From positions 16,424 through 80,423 of the forward strand of contig CAMKEI010000005.1 of NCBI GenBank assembly GCA_946411525.1: a stretch of DNA of 64,000 nt. Reading direction: 5' to 3'. Positions 41,675 to 50,720 of this stretch are shown in pieces. The notes under the pieces were generated by a model, which worked only from the letters and a program-made list of their open reading frames with translations, ran no database searches and had not been told where the DNA came from. A program made the position numbers and the translations under genes. The DNA comes from an uncultured Clostridia bacterium (GTDB lineage: Bacteria > Bacillota > Clostridia > Christensenellales > Aristaeellaceae). Positions within the stretch are counted from its first letter, which is position 1; the number at the start of each line of letters is the position of its first letter.

Positions 41675-42721
41675 ATGCTGAGACAACGTGACACCCGCCC
41701 CCTCCACTGGGCTGACAAGACCATGAGCGTCATGCGGGCAGATCAGCTGGAGGCCTGTGAGAAAGATCTCGCAGGCCTTCCTTCCCGTTGTCTTTTTGAG
41801 CCGGAATGCAGCAATGTGGACGCCGAAAAGCTGTACGAGCTTTCTTTCCTGGCCGGGGAGGACAGTAAAGCCTCCGGCCGTGCGCTCCGTCCGGCCCTTC
41901 ATACGGTGGAACAACTGCGCAACCGCGTACTGCATACTTTTGTTCAGGAATGCGCTTTGCTTTCTGTGGAAGAGCATGATCTGCTTGTCCGCGCAGTGCT
42001 TTTCGGCGGCCATACGCTCCTGACCGACTGGAATGAACTGATCCCGGCGCGCGCGCTGGTCCGCCGCCTCTGGTGCCGTGTGGAAGGTTCCGGGGAAAAC
42101 ACCGTCCTCATCCTGCCCCACCAGTTGTGCGCCTCCGCGCTCCTGCTGCTCGCGGGTGACAGCCATAAGGCTGTCCGGAATATTGTCGAGCAGGTCCACG
42201 ACACGATTGAGAACACCCTCTACCTGCTCGGCGCTGCTAGATCGGCAGGTCCCGCCCGCCATCTTGCGTCGCTGCTGAAAGGTACCTGCGCCGATGGCCA
42301 TCCGAACCTGATCGACCGTTTCCTGCTTGCCGGCTATGACTATGTCTATGACCGCGGCGGAAACCTGCTTCTGATCCACCCGGGTCTTGCCGATCCGGAA
42401 AGGATGATGGGAATCACCAATACCGAAATGAATCCGGAGGCGCTCAGCAAGGCCTCTGACAGCATCAGTGATCTGGAATCCCCGCTGTATGAACGGATGC
42501 TCAGTCTGCTGATAGACGTCACCAGGCCGGAGATCACCCCGGAGGACGCAGTCGAGGATCTGATCATCCTGGCCAAGCAGGAAGTCCCCTGGAACGATAT
42601 GCTGGAAGTGCTCTCCTCCCTGCTGATCTGTCAGCCGACGCCGGAAATGCGTTCCGCTCTGAAGGAACTGAGCGACCGTATCCCACGCTGGCTGAGTTTG
42701 AGTACTTCCCGGGTGCAGTGA
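41675..42721 (+). CDS. Uncharacterised soluble protein upstream of an RluA-type enzyme
   Basis: A 348-residue protein that I do not recognise. It starts MLRQRDTRPLHWADKTMSVM after an AAGGA site. It is largely helical, with a central hydrophobic helix (PHQLCASALLLLAGDSHKA) and the segment FLLAGYDYVYDRGGNLLLIHPG, which reads as buried beta structure rather than membrane. No signal peptide. The stop overlaps the leader of the pseudouridine synthase (one base between them), which implies coupling. Function cannot be assigned. Confidence 0.75.
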   Translation: MLRQRDTRPLHWADKTMSVMRADQLEACEKDLAGLPSRCLFEPECSNVDAEKLYELSFLAGEDSKASGRALRPALHTVEQLRNRVLHTFVQECALLSVEEHDLLVRAVLFGGHTLLTDWNELIPARALVRRLWCRVEGSGENTVLILPHQLCASALLLLAGDSHKAVRNIVEQVHDTIENTLYLLGAARSAGPARHLASLLKGTCADGHPNLIDRFLLAGYDYVYDRGGNLLLIHPGLADPERMMGITNTEMNPEALSKASDSISDLESPLYERMLSLLIDVTRPEITPEDAVEDLIILAKQEVPWNDMLEVLSSLLICQPTPEMRSALKELSDRIPRWLSLSTSRVQ

Positions 42722-42722
42722 T

Positions 42723-43607
42723 ATGGCGCTGAAAGAAACCGTTATTCCTCCGGAAACCGCGGGAAAGCGCGTTGCCGACTGCGTACGGGAGCTTCTGCCG
42801 GATTTGCCGGAGAGCGTAATTCGCAGAATCTTCGATGCCCGGGACGTCAAGCTGGACGGAATTCGGGTCTCCCGCAGCCAGGCTGTGCAGGCTGGCCAGA
42901 CCCTGAAAATCTACATTCCCGATGTGTACGGTGCAGGCGCTGATACCGCGCCGGCGCTTTCAGTCGTCTATGAGGATGAGGATGTACTGCTCGTCAACAA
43001 ACGGGCAGGCATCAGCGTACAGCCTGACGTGCGCGGCGGCGTTTCCCTGACGGCTCTGTGCGCCGCGTACGTCGCGCAGAGGGATCCGGATGCCTTCCCT
43101 CCGGCAGCGTGTCACCGTCTGGACAATCGTACCTGCGGGCTCTGCCTGTTCGCGAAGAATCAGCAGGCGCTGGATATCCTTCAGGATGTGTTTCGTAGGC
43201 GACAGCTTGAAAAATATTACGTCTGCCTGGTCCGCGGGATCATGAAGCCTCCGTTCGCCGTATGCCGCGCCTGGCTGGTTAAGGACGCCCGCAGAGCGGT
43301 CGTCCGCATTACTGATCGTCCGGAACCTGACGCGAAGCCGATCGAAACCGGATATGAAACGCTGGAAAGCGGACCGGTTTCCCGTCTGCGCGTTCATCTG
43401 ATCACAGGCCGCACGCATCAGATCAGGGCTCATCTCGCCGCTCTCGGTCATCCTGTGCTTGGGGATGATCTTTACGGCGATCGTGAGTTCAATCGCCGGG
43501 AGAAAGTGCGCGCGCTGAAGCTCTGCGCCGTCTCCCTGAAACTGGATACCGGCGGTCGTCTTCCTGCCCTCGACGGGCGTGAGTTTTCCATTGATCCGCC
43601 TTTCTGA
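42723..43607 (+). CDS. RluA-family pseudouridine synthase
   Basis: A 294-residue enzyme with an N-terminal S4 RNA-binding domain (residues about 12-70: ESVIRRIFDARDVKLDGIRV) and the RluA catalytic domain. The active-site Asp is in ACHRLDNRTCGLCLF, with Asn in place of the usual Arg after the Asp, and the RTHQIRAHLAALGHPVLGD block is intact. Family members isomerise uridine in 23S rRNA (positions 955, 1911-1917 and others) or tRNA; the exact target is open. It is tightly linked to the unknown gene before it. Confidence 0.92.
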   Translation: MALKETVIPPETAGKRVADCVRELLPDLPESVIRRIFDARDVKLDGIRVSRSQAVQAGQTLKIYIPDVYGAGADTAPALSVVYEDEDVLLVNKRAGISVQPDVRGGVSLTALCAAYVAQRDPDAFPPAACHRLDNRTCGLCLFAKNQQALDILQDVFRRRQLEKYYVCLVRGIMKPPFAVCRAWLVKDARRAVVRITDRPEPDAKPIETGYETLESGPVSRLRVHLITGRTHQIRAHLAALGHPVLGDDLYGDREFNRREKVRALKLCAVSLKLDTGGRLPALDGREFSIDPPF

Positions 43608-43658
43608 TCCCGCGGTTCGCAGGATGAATCATGAACATAAAAACAAGGAGGTATCCCT

Positions 43659-44849
43659 ATGCTGGCATCTCGTCCCCCGCTCGGATGGAATTCCTGGAAC
43701 ACCTTCGGAGAGCATATCAGCGATTCCCTGATCCGTGAAATGGCGGATTACATGGTTGACAATGGCTGGCTTGAAGCCGGTTATGAGTACCTGGTGATCG
43801 ACGACTGCTGGTCTCTGCGGGACCGCGATCAGGACGGGCTGCTGGTGCCGGATCCGGAAAAATTCCCTTACGGCATGAAAGCGTTGGCGGATTACGTCCA
43901 TTCAAAAGGCCTGAAATTCGGAATGTATTCCTGCGCCGGAGTAATGACCTGCGCCTCCTACCCTTCCAGCTATGATCATGAGTTTGTCGACGCGAATACT
44001 TTTGCATCCTGGGGCGTGGACTTCCTGAAATATGATTTCTGTAATTTCCCGGAATCCGGCAACTGCCGCAACCGCTATCAGACCATGTCCATGGCGCTGA
44101 AAGCGTCCGGCCGTGAGATTCTGTTCTCCGCCTGTAACTGGGGACGGTATGATCCGTGGAAATGGATGCGGGGCGTCGGCGCCCATATGTATCGCTCCAC
44201 CGGCGACATAATGGACAATTATGTTTCCTTTACCGAAATTTTCAAGTCCCAGCTGGAGAACCTGTGCATGAGCGGCACCGCCTGTTTCAATGACATGGAC
44301 ATGTTGACCGTCGGCATGTGCGGAAAGGGCAACGTTGGCTTTGGGAAAGTCTGCAGCTATGAGGAATACCGCATGCAGTTCGCCCTCTGGTGCCTGTGCG
44401 GTGTTCCGCTGATGCTGGGTGCTGATCTGCGCACCCTGAGGCCCGAATATACCGCCCTGATGCAGAACAGGAATCTGCTCCGGATTGACCAGGACGAGGA
44501 ATGCCGTCCGCCTTTCCTGATCAGGAGAGGCTCTGTCTTTACGTCCAACCCGGATCCGAAGGAAGGCGAAATGCCCTGGCGCGAGCTTCCGGACACTTCC
44601 TTCACGCTGTTCCGTCATCTTTCAGGCGGCGAGTTTGCTCTGGCTTTCATCAATATGTCCGAAGCAGAGACCCTCATGCACTGCGAACTAGTGGATCTCG
44701 GCCTGCCGGTATCGTCAGGGTTCGCGCTGGAACTGCGCGACGCTTTTACCGGCGAACTGACCGGCAGGAAATCCGACTACTTCAACCCGACAGTCGCGGG
44801 GCATGACATGAAACTGTATCTTTGCAGGATGGTGCCCGCCTGTGACTGA
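43659..44849 (+). CDS. Alpha-galactosidase, glycoside hydrolase family 27
   Basis: A 396-residue GH27 enzyme that removes terminal alpha-1,6-galactose, as found in raffinose-family sugars and galactomannan. Landmarks are RPPLGWNSWNTFGE at the start, YLVIDDCW, the nucleophile Asp in VDFLKYDFCN, and the acid/base Asp in CFNDMDMLTVGM. There is no signal peptide, so it acts on imported oligosaccharides. AAGGAGG stands 6 bases before ATG 43659. A C-terminal beta domain is present (KLYLCRMVPACD end). The next small gene overlaps it by 8 bases. Confidence 0.95.
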   Translation: MLASRPPLGWNSWNTFGEHISDSLIREMADYMVDNGWLEAGYEYLVIDDCWSLRDRDQDGLLVPDPEKFPYGMKALADYVHSKGLKFGMYSCAGVMTCASYPSSYDHEFVDANTFASWGVDFLKYDFCNFPESGNCRNRYQTMSMALKASGREILFSACNWGRYDPWKWMRGVGAHMYRSTGDIMDNYVSFTEIFKSQLENLCMSGTACFNDMDMLTVGMCGKGNVGFGKVCSYEEYRMQFALWCLCGVPLMLGADLRTLRPEYTALMQNRNLLRIDQDEECRPPFLIRRGSVFTSNPDPKEGEMPWRELPDTSFTLFRHLSGGEFALAFINMSEAETLMHCELVDLGLPVSSGFALELRDAFTGELTGRKSDYFNPTVAGHDMKLYLCRMVPACD

Positions 44850-45042
44850 GACAGTTCGCTGCGCCCGGTGCGGCGCTCCCCTCGGGAAGGATGACGTCGC
44901 GATGACGCGGAAAATGATCAACCGGGGAACGGATACGTTTTTCTGCGTTCCCTGCCTGGCGGATCATTTTGAGCTGACAGAGGAAGTGCTCCGGGAAAAG
45001 ATCAGGGAGTTCAAGGCGATGGGTTGTACACTGTTCTCATGA
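44842..45042 (+). CDS. Small zinc-ribbon protein
   Basis: A 66-residue protein starting at GTG 44842, inside the last codons of the alpha-galactosidase gene. It has CARCG near the N-terminus and CVPCL about 25 residues later, a plausible zinc-ribbon spacing, followed by an amphipathic helix (LTEEVLREKIREFKAMG). Small proteins of this shape are common in Clostridia, but I cannot name a function. A strong terminator follows immediately. Confidence 0.7.
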   Translation: MTETVRCARCGAPLGKDDVAMTRKMINRGTDTFFCVPCLADHFELTEEVLREKIREFKAMGCTLFS

Positions 45043-45043
45043 A

Positions 45044-45081
45044 AAATCAGGCGCGGGAATCATCCCGCGCCTGATTTGTTC
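45044..45081. terminator. Bidirectional terminator
   Basis: A perfect 15-bp stem (AAATCAGGCGCGGGA with its complement at 45063-45077) around the loop ATCA, followed by GTTCTT. It starts 2 bases after the small zinc-ribbon stop and also serves the convergent minus-strand operon ending at 45138. Confidence 0.9.
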
Positions 45082-45137
45082 TTCTGTCCATTCAGGATTA
45101 TCCGATACGCCTGTTTTCCCGCCGGAAACCGTTCATG

Positions 45138-47063
45138 TTACGGGATATACTGCCAGTCTACGGATGCAACGTTCCCGTCCGGATCAATATTGTAATCCAG
45201 CTGGTACCAGTGCCCGTCGCTGCGGATTCTGTACCTGACAATATAGGTCTTTTTGTCCTCCTGCAGATAGATTCTTCCGTCGTTTCCGCTGTTAAGTGTA
45301 TACAGTCTCCGGTTTCCGCTGGCGCTCTTCACCTGTCCGAGATCCTTGAACTTTCCGACGACAAAATCCATCGGGTCACCGATTCCGGTTCCCCGCGGTG
45401 CTTTGAACGTCCCGTCTCTGAAATACAATTCCACCAATACCCAGTTTTTCCTGGACAGGTTCATGACAGCGTAACCCCAGGGGTATTCATACTTCCTGCA
45501 TTCTGTCTCAAAATCCCCGCTCTGTTCCATCTCCGTCAGCGTTCCTTCACCATATGAAGACTGGAAATCAAGCATAGTGGTTTTATTCAGTTCAAACCCG
45601 CCGATCGTCTCCGTGATCTCCCAGGCAGTCAGCGGATAAGGCTTTGCTTCGATCTTGAAACTGCGTTCCAGCATGTTGGATACCTTGTTGTATTTGTTTA
45701 CCGCAAATGCCTTGATGGTCACGGTATGACCGCTGGGCAGCTGAATGGGTTCACCGGTATAGATCGGGCAGTCCGCATCCGGTGTGGATCCGTCCACTGT
45801 ATAGTAAATCACGATATCGTCGTCGTTCAGGTTGTCCTGCCCCGGTTTAAGACGGATCTTCTGCCTGGTCTTGTACGTGCCAGGCGCGAGGTTGCACTGG
45901 GGTGTCTGGGGCGATGGCATAATAATCTTATAGGTGCCCCTCAGTTCGTCCGAAACCAGTTCGCCGTTCACGGCGACCGCGCGCAGGTTCCAGATCCCCT
46001 CGTCCAGGAATACGCGTTCCGTCCAGAGGGTGCCTCCGCTGGGCAGCTCGGCGTCCTCGTCAAACGTCCAGTAAACTTCGTAGCCCTGATAGGATGTGAT
46101 CGCGATATATTTTTTCGCCTCGTAGTAGCCGGCTGTCAGGTCCACTTCCGGCGGTGCGGGAAGAAGATCCCGGCGCTGCGTCTGGAAGCTGGCCTCTCCC
46201 GTTTTCTCATACGCGAGTTTCATCAGTTCCCCGGCCTTGGCCAGATCGCCCGTTTTTCCGCTGCTGCGCAGGATCCGGATATGATTGACGTATGCCTCCG
46301 TGCGGGAAGGCGTATTGGTATAGATTCGTTCATAAAGCGCGGCCGCCTCGTCCGTTTTGCCGACAGCCTCATACGCGCTGGCAAGCATCAGCAGACCGTC
46401 CACATCCTCGTGTTCTTCGGCTTCATCCTGTTTTTTTGCCTTTTCAAAATTGACGATGGCGCCTTCCATGTCGCCTGTATTCATCAGTTCCTCGCCTACG
46501 GACCAGAGCGCGGATGAAGTGGCTTTCCGGCCAAGCCGCGCCATCAGTTTCTGACCCTCGTCAGTATTCTCCAGGAAAAGCCATCCGCCGATCAGGGCCA
46601 GAATCAGCACCGATACGGTAATCAGTGTGATCTTCATCCAGTTGACCATCTTCAGGCGCTGCCGGCCGCCCTTCTCGATCCATTCCGTATATGCCCGGGC
46701 CTGCTCCTCCAGCGCGGCGTCTTCGTCGTATACGGACCGGCGGCGCCGTTCAAAAGCCGGTTCCTCGCCATCTCCGGATGTTTCCTGCTCCGAAACGGTA
46801 AAGGATGCAAATTCCTCTTCCCGGTCGTCCCTGATCAGGGGCATCTCGACTGTAGCATGGCTTGCGCCGCTGCGGCGTTTCCTTCGGGCTTCCGTGGTCT
46901 GCTTTGCGGCAGCGTCACGAATTGCCTGCCTGGCTCTTTTCCCCTGACGGATGGATTCGGCGCCTCCCGCGGGCTCACCGGCGTTCGTGTTCACAATTTC
47001 TCTGCATTCGGGACAGACAGTCTCTTCCCTGTCCGTATAATATCCGCATTTGGGACACAGCAT
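45138..47063 (-). CDS. Zinc-ribbon/TPR membrane protein with chitobiase-like beta domains
   Basis: A 641-residue protein of unknown function. It begins with a four-cysteine zinc ribbon (CPKCGYYTDREETVCPEC), followed by a charged linker and one membrane helix at about residues 142-164 (ITLITVSVLILALIGGWLFL). Two to three TPR-like repeats follow at about 185-300 (AIVNFEKAKKQ..., TDEAAALYERIYTNTP). Then come two tandem beta domains of the chitobiase C-terminal type (about 305-460), the second with IYYTVDGSTPDADCPIYTGE. The last 170 residues are a further beta-rich part. AAGGAGG precedes the ATG. It is the last gene of the run from 50634. Confidence 0.82.
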   Translation of the reverse strand: MLCPKCGYYTDREETVCPECREIVNTNAGEPAGGAESIRQGKRARQAIRDAAAKQTTEARRKRRSGASHATVEMPLIRDDREEEFASFTVSEQETSGDGEEPAFERRRRSVYDEDAALEEQARAYTEWIEKGGRQRLKMVNWMKITLITVSVLILALIGGWLFLENTDEGQKLMARLGRKATSSALWSVGEELMNTGDMEGAIVNFEKAKKQDEAEEHEDVDGLLMLASAYEAVGKTDEAAALYERIYTNTPSRTEAYVNHIRILRSSGKTGDLAKAGELMKLAYEKTGEASFQTQRRDLLPAPPEVDLTAGYYEAKKYIAITSYQGYEVYWTFDEDAELPSGGTLWTERVFLDEGIWNLRAVAVNGELVSDELRGTYKIIMPSPQTPQCNLAPGTYKTRQKIRLKPGQDNLNDDDIVIYYTVDGSTPDADCPIYTGEPIQLPSGHTVTIKAFAVNKYNKVSNMLERSFKIEAKPYPLTAWEITETIGGFELNKTTMLDFQSSYGEGTLTEMEQSGDFETECRKYEYPWGYAVMNLSRKNWVLVELYFRDGTFKAPRGTGIGDPMDFVVGKFKDLGQVKSASGNRRLYTLNSGNDGRIYLQEDKKTYIVRYRIRSDGHWYQLDYNIDPDGNVASVDWQYIP

Positions 47064-47101
47064 AGCCGGCAGCCTCCTTTCAGATTATTTTGACCCGTTT
47101 T

Positions 47102-47938
47102 TCAGGTCAGATCCAGGTCCCTGAGCGCTTCATACTCCGGATCGTCCTCATAGGTCCTTTCCGGGCAGATCCCGCCCAGCGTCTCAATCGCGTTCCGAAT
47201 TTCAATAAACGTCAGGTACGGCAGTTTTTCCTCCTGCGCTGCGCTGATCAGATCAGGGAGTGCGCGGTCGTCTCCGAGCCTGGCCAGGTAACCCGCGAAA
47301 AGCGCCCGGCGTTCCTTTCTTTCCCGGAAAAGCCTGACGGCCAGTTTAAAGATCTGCTCGTTGCCGGGAAAATGGGAAAGCACTTCCAGCAGTGCTTCCT
47401 CGCCTTCCGCGTTGGCCCGGGGCAGTTCCTGCAGGATTGGCTGAACCACGCACTCGCCCATTTCCGTAAGTCCTTCCAGTGCGTTGTCCTTCAGTTCATC
47501 CTTGCCTTCCCTGTTCAGCTGCCACTGGATATACAGCATTTTGGGCAGCGTGCTCTCCATTTCCCTCAGCAGATTTACGGCGATCATCCGGGCTTCCTCC
47601 GGTGCGTCCCCGTCCTTCAGCAGTTCGAGCAGACGCTTTTCGCAGGGACGGCCGACGGCGGTAATCTGCTCACACAGCAGGTCCGGAACCGGAACGCCTT
47701 CGTCACAGTACTGCGCGAGCCAGTCCACCAGAACCTTCGGGTCCTCAAACTGCGTGAAATAGGCGCCCGGCGTCACATTGCCCAGCCATTTCGCTCTCGT
47801 ATTCACGAACGCCATATAGATCCGCGGCATATCCTCTTCCATCTCGTCAAAATCAGCGTACTGATCCTGGCGGGTTTTCATCCATTCAGACATGAATTCC
47901 GCGAAATGCTCATCAAAATTTACGACTGGCATCTTCAT
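47102..47938 (-). CDS. Helical-repeat (HEAT-like) protein of unknown function
   Basis: A 278-residue acidic soluble protein without signal peptide. Regular amphipathic helices (ARMIAVNLLREMESTLPKML, NALEGLTEMGECVVQPILQE, AEGEEALLEVLSHFPGNEQI) suggest a HEAT-like or SEC-C-neighbour type scaffold. Its ATG overlaps the hslO stop (ATGA), so the two are translationally coupled, which hints at a role related to protein quality control. I cannot assign a family. Confidence 0.72.
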   Translation of the reverse strand: MKMPVVNFDEHFAEFMSEWMKTRQDQYADFDEMEEDMPRIYMAFVNTRAKWLGNVTPGAYFTQFEDPKVLVDWLAQYCDEGVPVPDLLCEQITAVGRPCEKRLLELLKDGDAPEEARMIAVNLLREMESTLPKMLYIQWQLNREGKDELKDNALEGLTEMGECVVQPILQELPRANAEGEEALLEVLSHFPGNEQIFKLAVRLFRERKERRALFAGYLARLGDDRALPDLISAAQEEKLPYLTFIEIRNAIETLGGICPERTYEDDPEYEALRDLDLT

Positions 47939-48819
47939 TTTCTCTGTGCCTCCGACATCATGGACTGCAGTTGCTCCGTGGTAAAGAAGTATTTACGGTG
48001 GCAGAAATGGCAGACCAGCTCCGCACCCTGATCCTCTTCAATCAGGGACTGCAGGTCTTTCGCGCCTATGGAAATCAGCGCTTTCTCCATCCGGTCCCTG
48101 CTGCAGGTGCAGGTATAGGAAACGGGCGTCCGTTCCAGGATCTTCGGCTCCATGCCGCGGAACCAGTCCCTGCACAGCTGTTCGATCGGCGCGAATGTCA
48201 TTTCCCGGCTGATATCGGCAAACATGGGACTCCTCAGTTCAAGCTGATCGATGATCTCATCCGGGCAGCCCGGCAGCGGCTGGATCAGCAGGCCGCCGGC
48301 TTTCAGCACAGCGCCGCCGCTGACCAGTACACCCAGCGCCACCAGCGAGGGCTGCTGTTCCGATACCGTAAAATACTGGGCGAAGTCCATGGCGATTTCG
48401 CCGCTGACCAGTTCACACTGTCCGATATAGTTCTTGCTAAGCGCCAGGTCCTTGATCACACTCATCCGTCCATGGCGCCCTACCGCGCCGCCTACGTCCA
48501 GTTTTCCGTCCGCACGAAGCGGAAGCTCGACTTTCGGATTGTCGGCGCAGGCGCGGACCTTCCCGTGATCGGCGATCGCGACCAGCGATCCCATGGGACC
48601 GTCTCCCTTGACCGTCACGGTCACGGATTCATCTTCGCCCTTCATCATGATACCCAGCATGGCTGTCCCGGTCATCAGCCGGCCCAGGGCCGCCGTGCAG
48701 ACAGGGGTCGCTCCGTGGATATCCGCGCAGCGCTGTACCGTCTGTGTGGTATCGCAGAGCATCACCCGCGCCTGCCCGCCGCACAGATCGATCTGCAGCA
48801 TCTCGTCTGTATTTGCCAT
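47935..48819 (-). CDS. hslO: Redox-regulated chaperone Hsp33
   Basis: A 294-residue Hsp33, a holdase switched on by oxidation. The C-terminal zinc site is complete: CTCSRDRME (C-x-C) and CHFCHRKYFF (C-x2-C), about 35 residues apart. The N-terminal core has GTAMLGIMMKGEDESVTVTV and GQCELVSGEIAMDFAQYFTVSEQ, both standard. It lies between a methyltransferase gene and the HEAT-like gene with which it overlaps. Confidence 0.96.
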   Translation of the reverse strand: MANTDEMLQIDLCGGQARVMLCDTTQTVQRCADIHGATPVCTAALGRLMTGTAMLGIMMKGEDESVTVTVKGDGPMGSLVAIADHGKVRACADNPKVELPLRADGKLDVGGAVGRHGRMSVIKDLALSKNYIGQCELVSGEIAMDFAQYFTVSEQQPSLVALGVLVSGGAVLKAGGLLIQPLPGCPDEIIDQLELRSPMFADISREMTFAPIEQLCRDWFRGMEPKILERTPVSYTCTCSRDRMEKALISIGAKDLQSLIEEDQGAELVCHFCHRKYFFTTEQLQSMMSEAQRK

Positions 48820-48853
48820 ATGACTGTTCCTCTTGAGATTCCAGAATAATTGG

Positions 48854-49600
48854 TTACCTTACCGGATTTGTGGCCGCGATATGCCATCTCTGATCGTTCT
48901 CCCGCGGCGCGTTCAGCGTCTTTTCGGAATAAATGCATACAGCACGGAAGCCGGCTTTCCAGAGGATTCCCTTCAGGGTGTCCGCGTCCCACGCCCGCTG
49001 CCGCTGGTGTTCTTCCATCCGGCGGTATCTGCCGTCTTCCTCCCTGATAAAAAAGCACAGATCCAGGCTGACCGTCTGCGACCGTTCATGCCAGCTGTTC
49101 TGCCACAGATAGGTCACGTCTTCCCTGTCCTCGCACATCAATCCCGAACACAGGATATTCTTCAGCTTGTACGGTGTCGAAACGTCAAAGATCAGCGCGC
49201 CGCCCGGCAGGAGCGAACGCTTCGCCGCGCGGAAAAAACTCATCAGGTCCTCTTCCGTCAGCAGATAATTGACGCCGTCGCAAGTCGCCAGCACGCCGTC
49301 CACAGGCTTGTGCAGGTTCAGGGCTTTCATGTCCTGCTGGACAAAAGGAATGGCCATGCCGTGTTTCCGCGCCTTCTGTGCTGCCTGCCAGAGCATTTCC
49401 CGGCTCAAATCGACGCCCGTCATCTGAAAACCGCGCTTCTGAAGCGGCAGCGTGAGACTGCCGGTTCCGCAGGCGCATTCGCAGATTTTGCCGCTCCTGA
49501 TCCCGTAAATCGAAAGCAGGCGGGAATAATAATCCGCCCAGCTTTCATAATCGACGTCGTTCATCAGTTCGTCGTAGATCTCAGCAAATCCCTGATACAT
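48854..49600 (-). CDS. Class I SAM-dependent methyltransferase
   Basis: A 248-residue methyltransferase. The SAM motif is CECACGTGSLTLPLQKRGFQ at about residues 38-57, followed by MTGVDLSREML (acidic residue binding ribose) and DGVLATCDGVNYLL. It belongs to the small-molecule or unknown-substrate group (Methyltransf_25/11-like). It begins 2 bases after the stop of the membrane-protein gene and ends 34 bases before hslO. Substrate cannot be inferred. Confidence 0.88.
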   Translation of the reverse strand: MYQGFAEIYDELMNDVDYESWADYYSRLLSIYGIRSGKICECACGTGSLTLPLQKRGFQMTGVDLSREMLWQAAQKARKHGMAIPFVQQDMKALNLHKPVDGVLATCDGVNYLLTEEDLMSFFRAAKRSLLPGGALIFDVSTPYKLKNILCSGLMCEDREDVTYLWQNSWHERSQTVSLDLCFFIREEDGRYRRMEEHQRQRAWDADTLKGILWKAGFRAVCIYSEKTLNAPRENDQRWHIAATNPVR

Positions 49601-49602
49601 GG

Positions 49603-50634
49603 TCAGATATCCGATTCCCCTTCCGCTTCCTCGTCATCTTCGTCGTCTTCGCTCCTGTGCAGTCCCTGATTGACTTTCGCGCCTTCAATCCGGGGATTGA
49701 TGAAACGGTCAAACACGGCGTTGGTATAGCTGGCGGTGATAAACCGGCTGAGGCTGAATCCGATCAGCACATACCAGGAAAAGAGGAGCAGCATGCCGTA
49801 CATCGGGTTCCAGAACCAGGCCAGGAGCCCGCCCACGACGACAGGTACGCAATGCAGCAGGCGGACCGCCACGCTCATCGGCAGCCGGGCAACGCCCAGC
49901 AGCAGGCCGTTTCGGATGACGTCCTTTATCTTCAGGTCGTATGTGATCGCAAGCGGATGCATATAGGTAATGCTGATTGCCCAGATGATCGCGATCAGCA
50001 CAACCAGCACCTGGGGAACAAACATGAAAGGGGTCTGCGCCGCCATCTGACCGTAAAACGTCCAGCCCAGATAGGCGATCAGCGGCATAAAGGAGGTAAT
50101 CGAGGACAGCACCAGCGCCTGCTTCCAGTTGGCTTTGACCGCGTCCTTGAAATCCGACCAGATAAACGCGTGTTCATCCCGTGCCCAGTTTCGCGTCACA
50201 TAGCTCAGTCCGGCGGTAAACGGACCGGTAATCGCCATACACGGGATCATCCAGATCAGCACGTGGAGCAGCGCGCTGTCCAGGTAGTCGTTATACGTAA
50301 TCCCGGAGCTTTTCAGCTTGTTGTACTCGTCTTCTGTCAGCCTGACTTCCTCGTCAGCTTCCGTAAGTGTTTCGACGTAGCCGGCGTAATCCTTTTCCTC
50401 AATAATCATCAGGTTGGACGCGACGGAAAGCAGATTGGTGAAGTTAATCATAAGCACGATCATCATCGGCAGAAAAATCAACATATACAGAAGATTGATC
50501 CGACAAAGCGCGCTCAGTCTCGTCTTGAGCGTATCGCGGAAAAGCTCCCGCCTGTTCTGCGGCAGATCTTCTTTCCGGAAATCGCCTTTCCCGCTCTTTC
50601 CGTAGTAGTAGTTGTTCATCATTCTTCCGAACAT
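49603..50634 (-). CDS. Multi-pass membrane protein, possibly YesL/DUF624-like
   Basis: A 343-residue protein with about six membrane helices (for example INLLYMLIFLPMMIVLMINF near residue 48, LLHVLIWMIPCMAITGPFTA, VLVVLIAIIWAISITYMHPL) and an acidic C-terminal tail (SEDDEDDEEAEGES). The helix layout with a conserved G-P in the second helix resembles YesL/DUF624 proteins found near sugar transporters; the match is by eye. It heads the five-gene run with the methyltransferase and hslO. Confidence 0.6.
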   Translation of the reverse strand: MFGRMMNNYYYGKSGKGDFRKEDLPQNRRELFRDTLKTRLSALCRINLLYMLIFLPMMIVLMINFTNLLSVASNLMIIEEKDYAGYVETLTEADEEVRLTEDEYNKLKSSGITYNDYLDSALLHVLIWMIPCMAITGPFTAGLSYVTRNWARDEHAFIWSDFKDAVKANWKQALVLSSITSFMPLIAYLGWTFYGQMAAQTPFMFVPQVLVVLIAIIWAISITYMHPLAITYDLKIKDVIRNGLLLGVARLPMSVAVRLLHCVPVVVGGLLAWFWNPMYGMLLLFSWYVLIGFSLSRFITASYTNAVFDRFINPRIEGAKVNQGLHRSEDDEDDEEAEGESDI

Positions 50635-50654
50635 GATCCCGTATCTCCCCTTAT

Positions 50655-50696
50655 AAATTCCTGCGCCGTGTCCTCCCGGCTCCGGCGCAGGAATTT
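50655..50696. terminator. Terminator after the phosphohexomutase gene
   Basis: A perfect 14-bp stem AAATTCCTGCGCCG / CGGCGCAGGAATTT with a 14-base loop, followed on the minus strand by TTATAAGG. It separates the mutase gene from the membrane-protein gene 21 bases further on; readthrough must be considered because I see no promoter between them. Confidence 0.75.
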
Positions 50697-50720
50697 GATT
50701 TATTTATGATGGTTAGCGAA

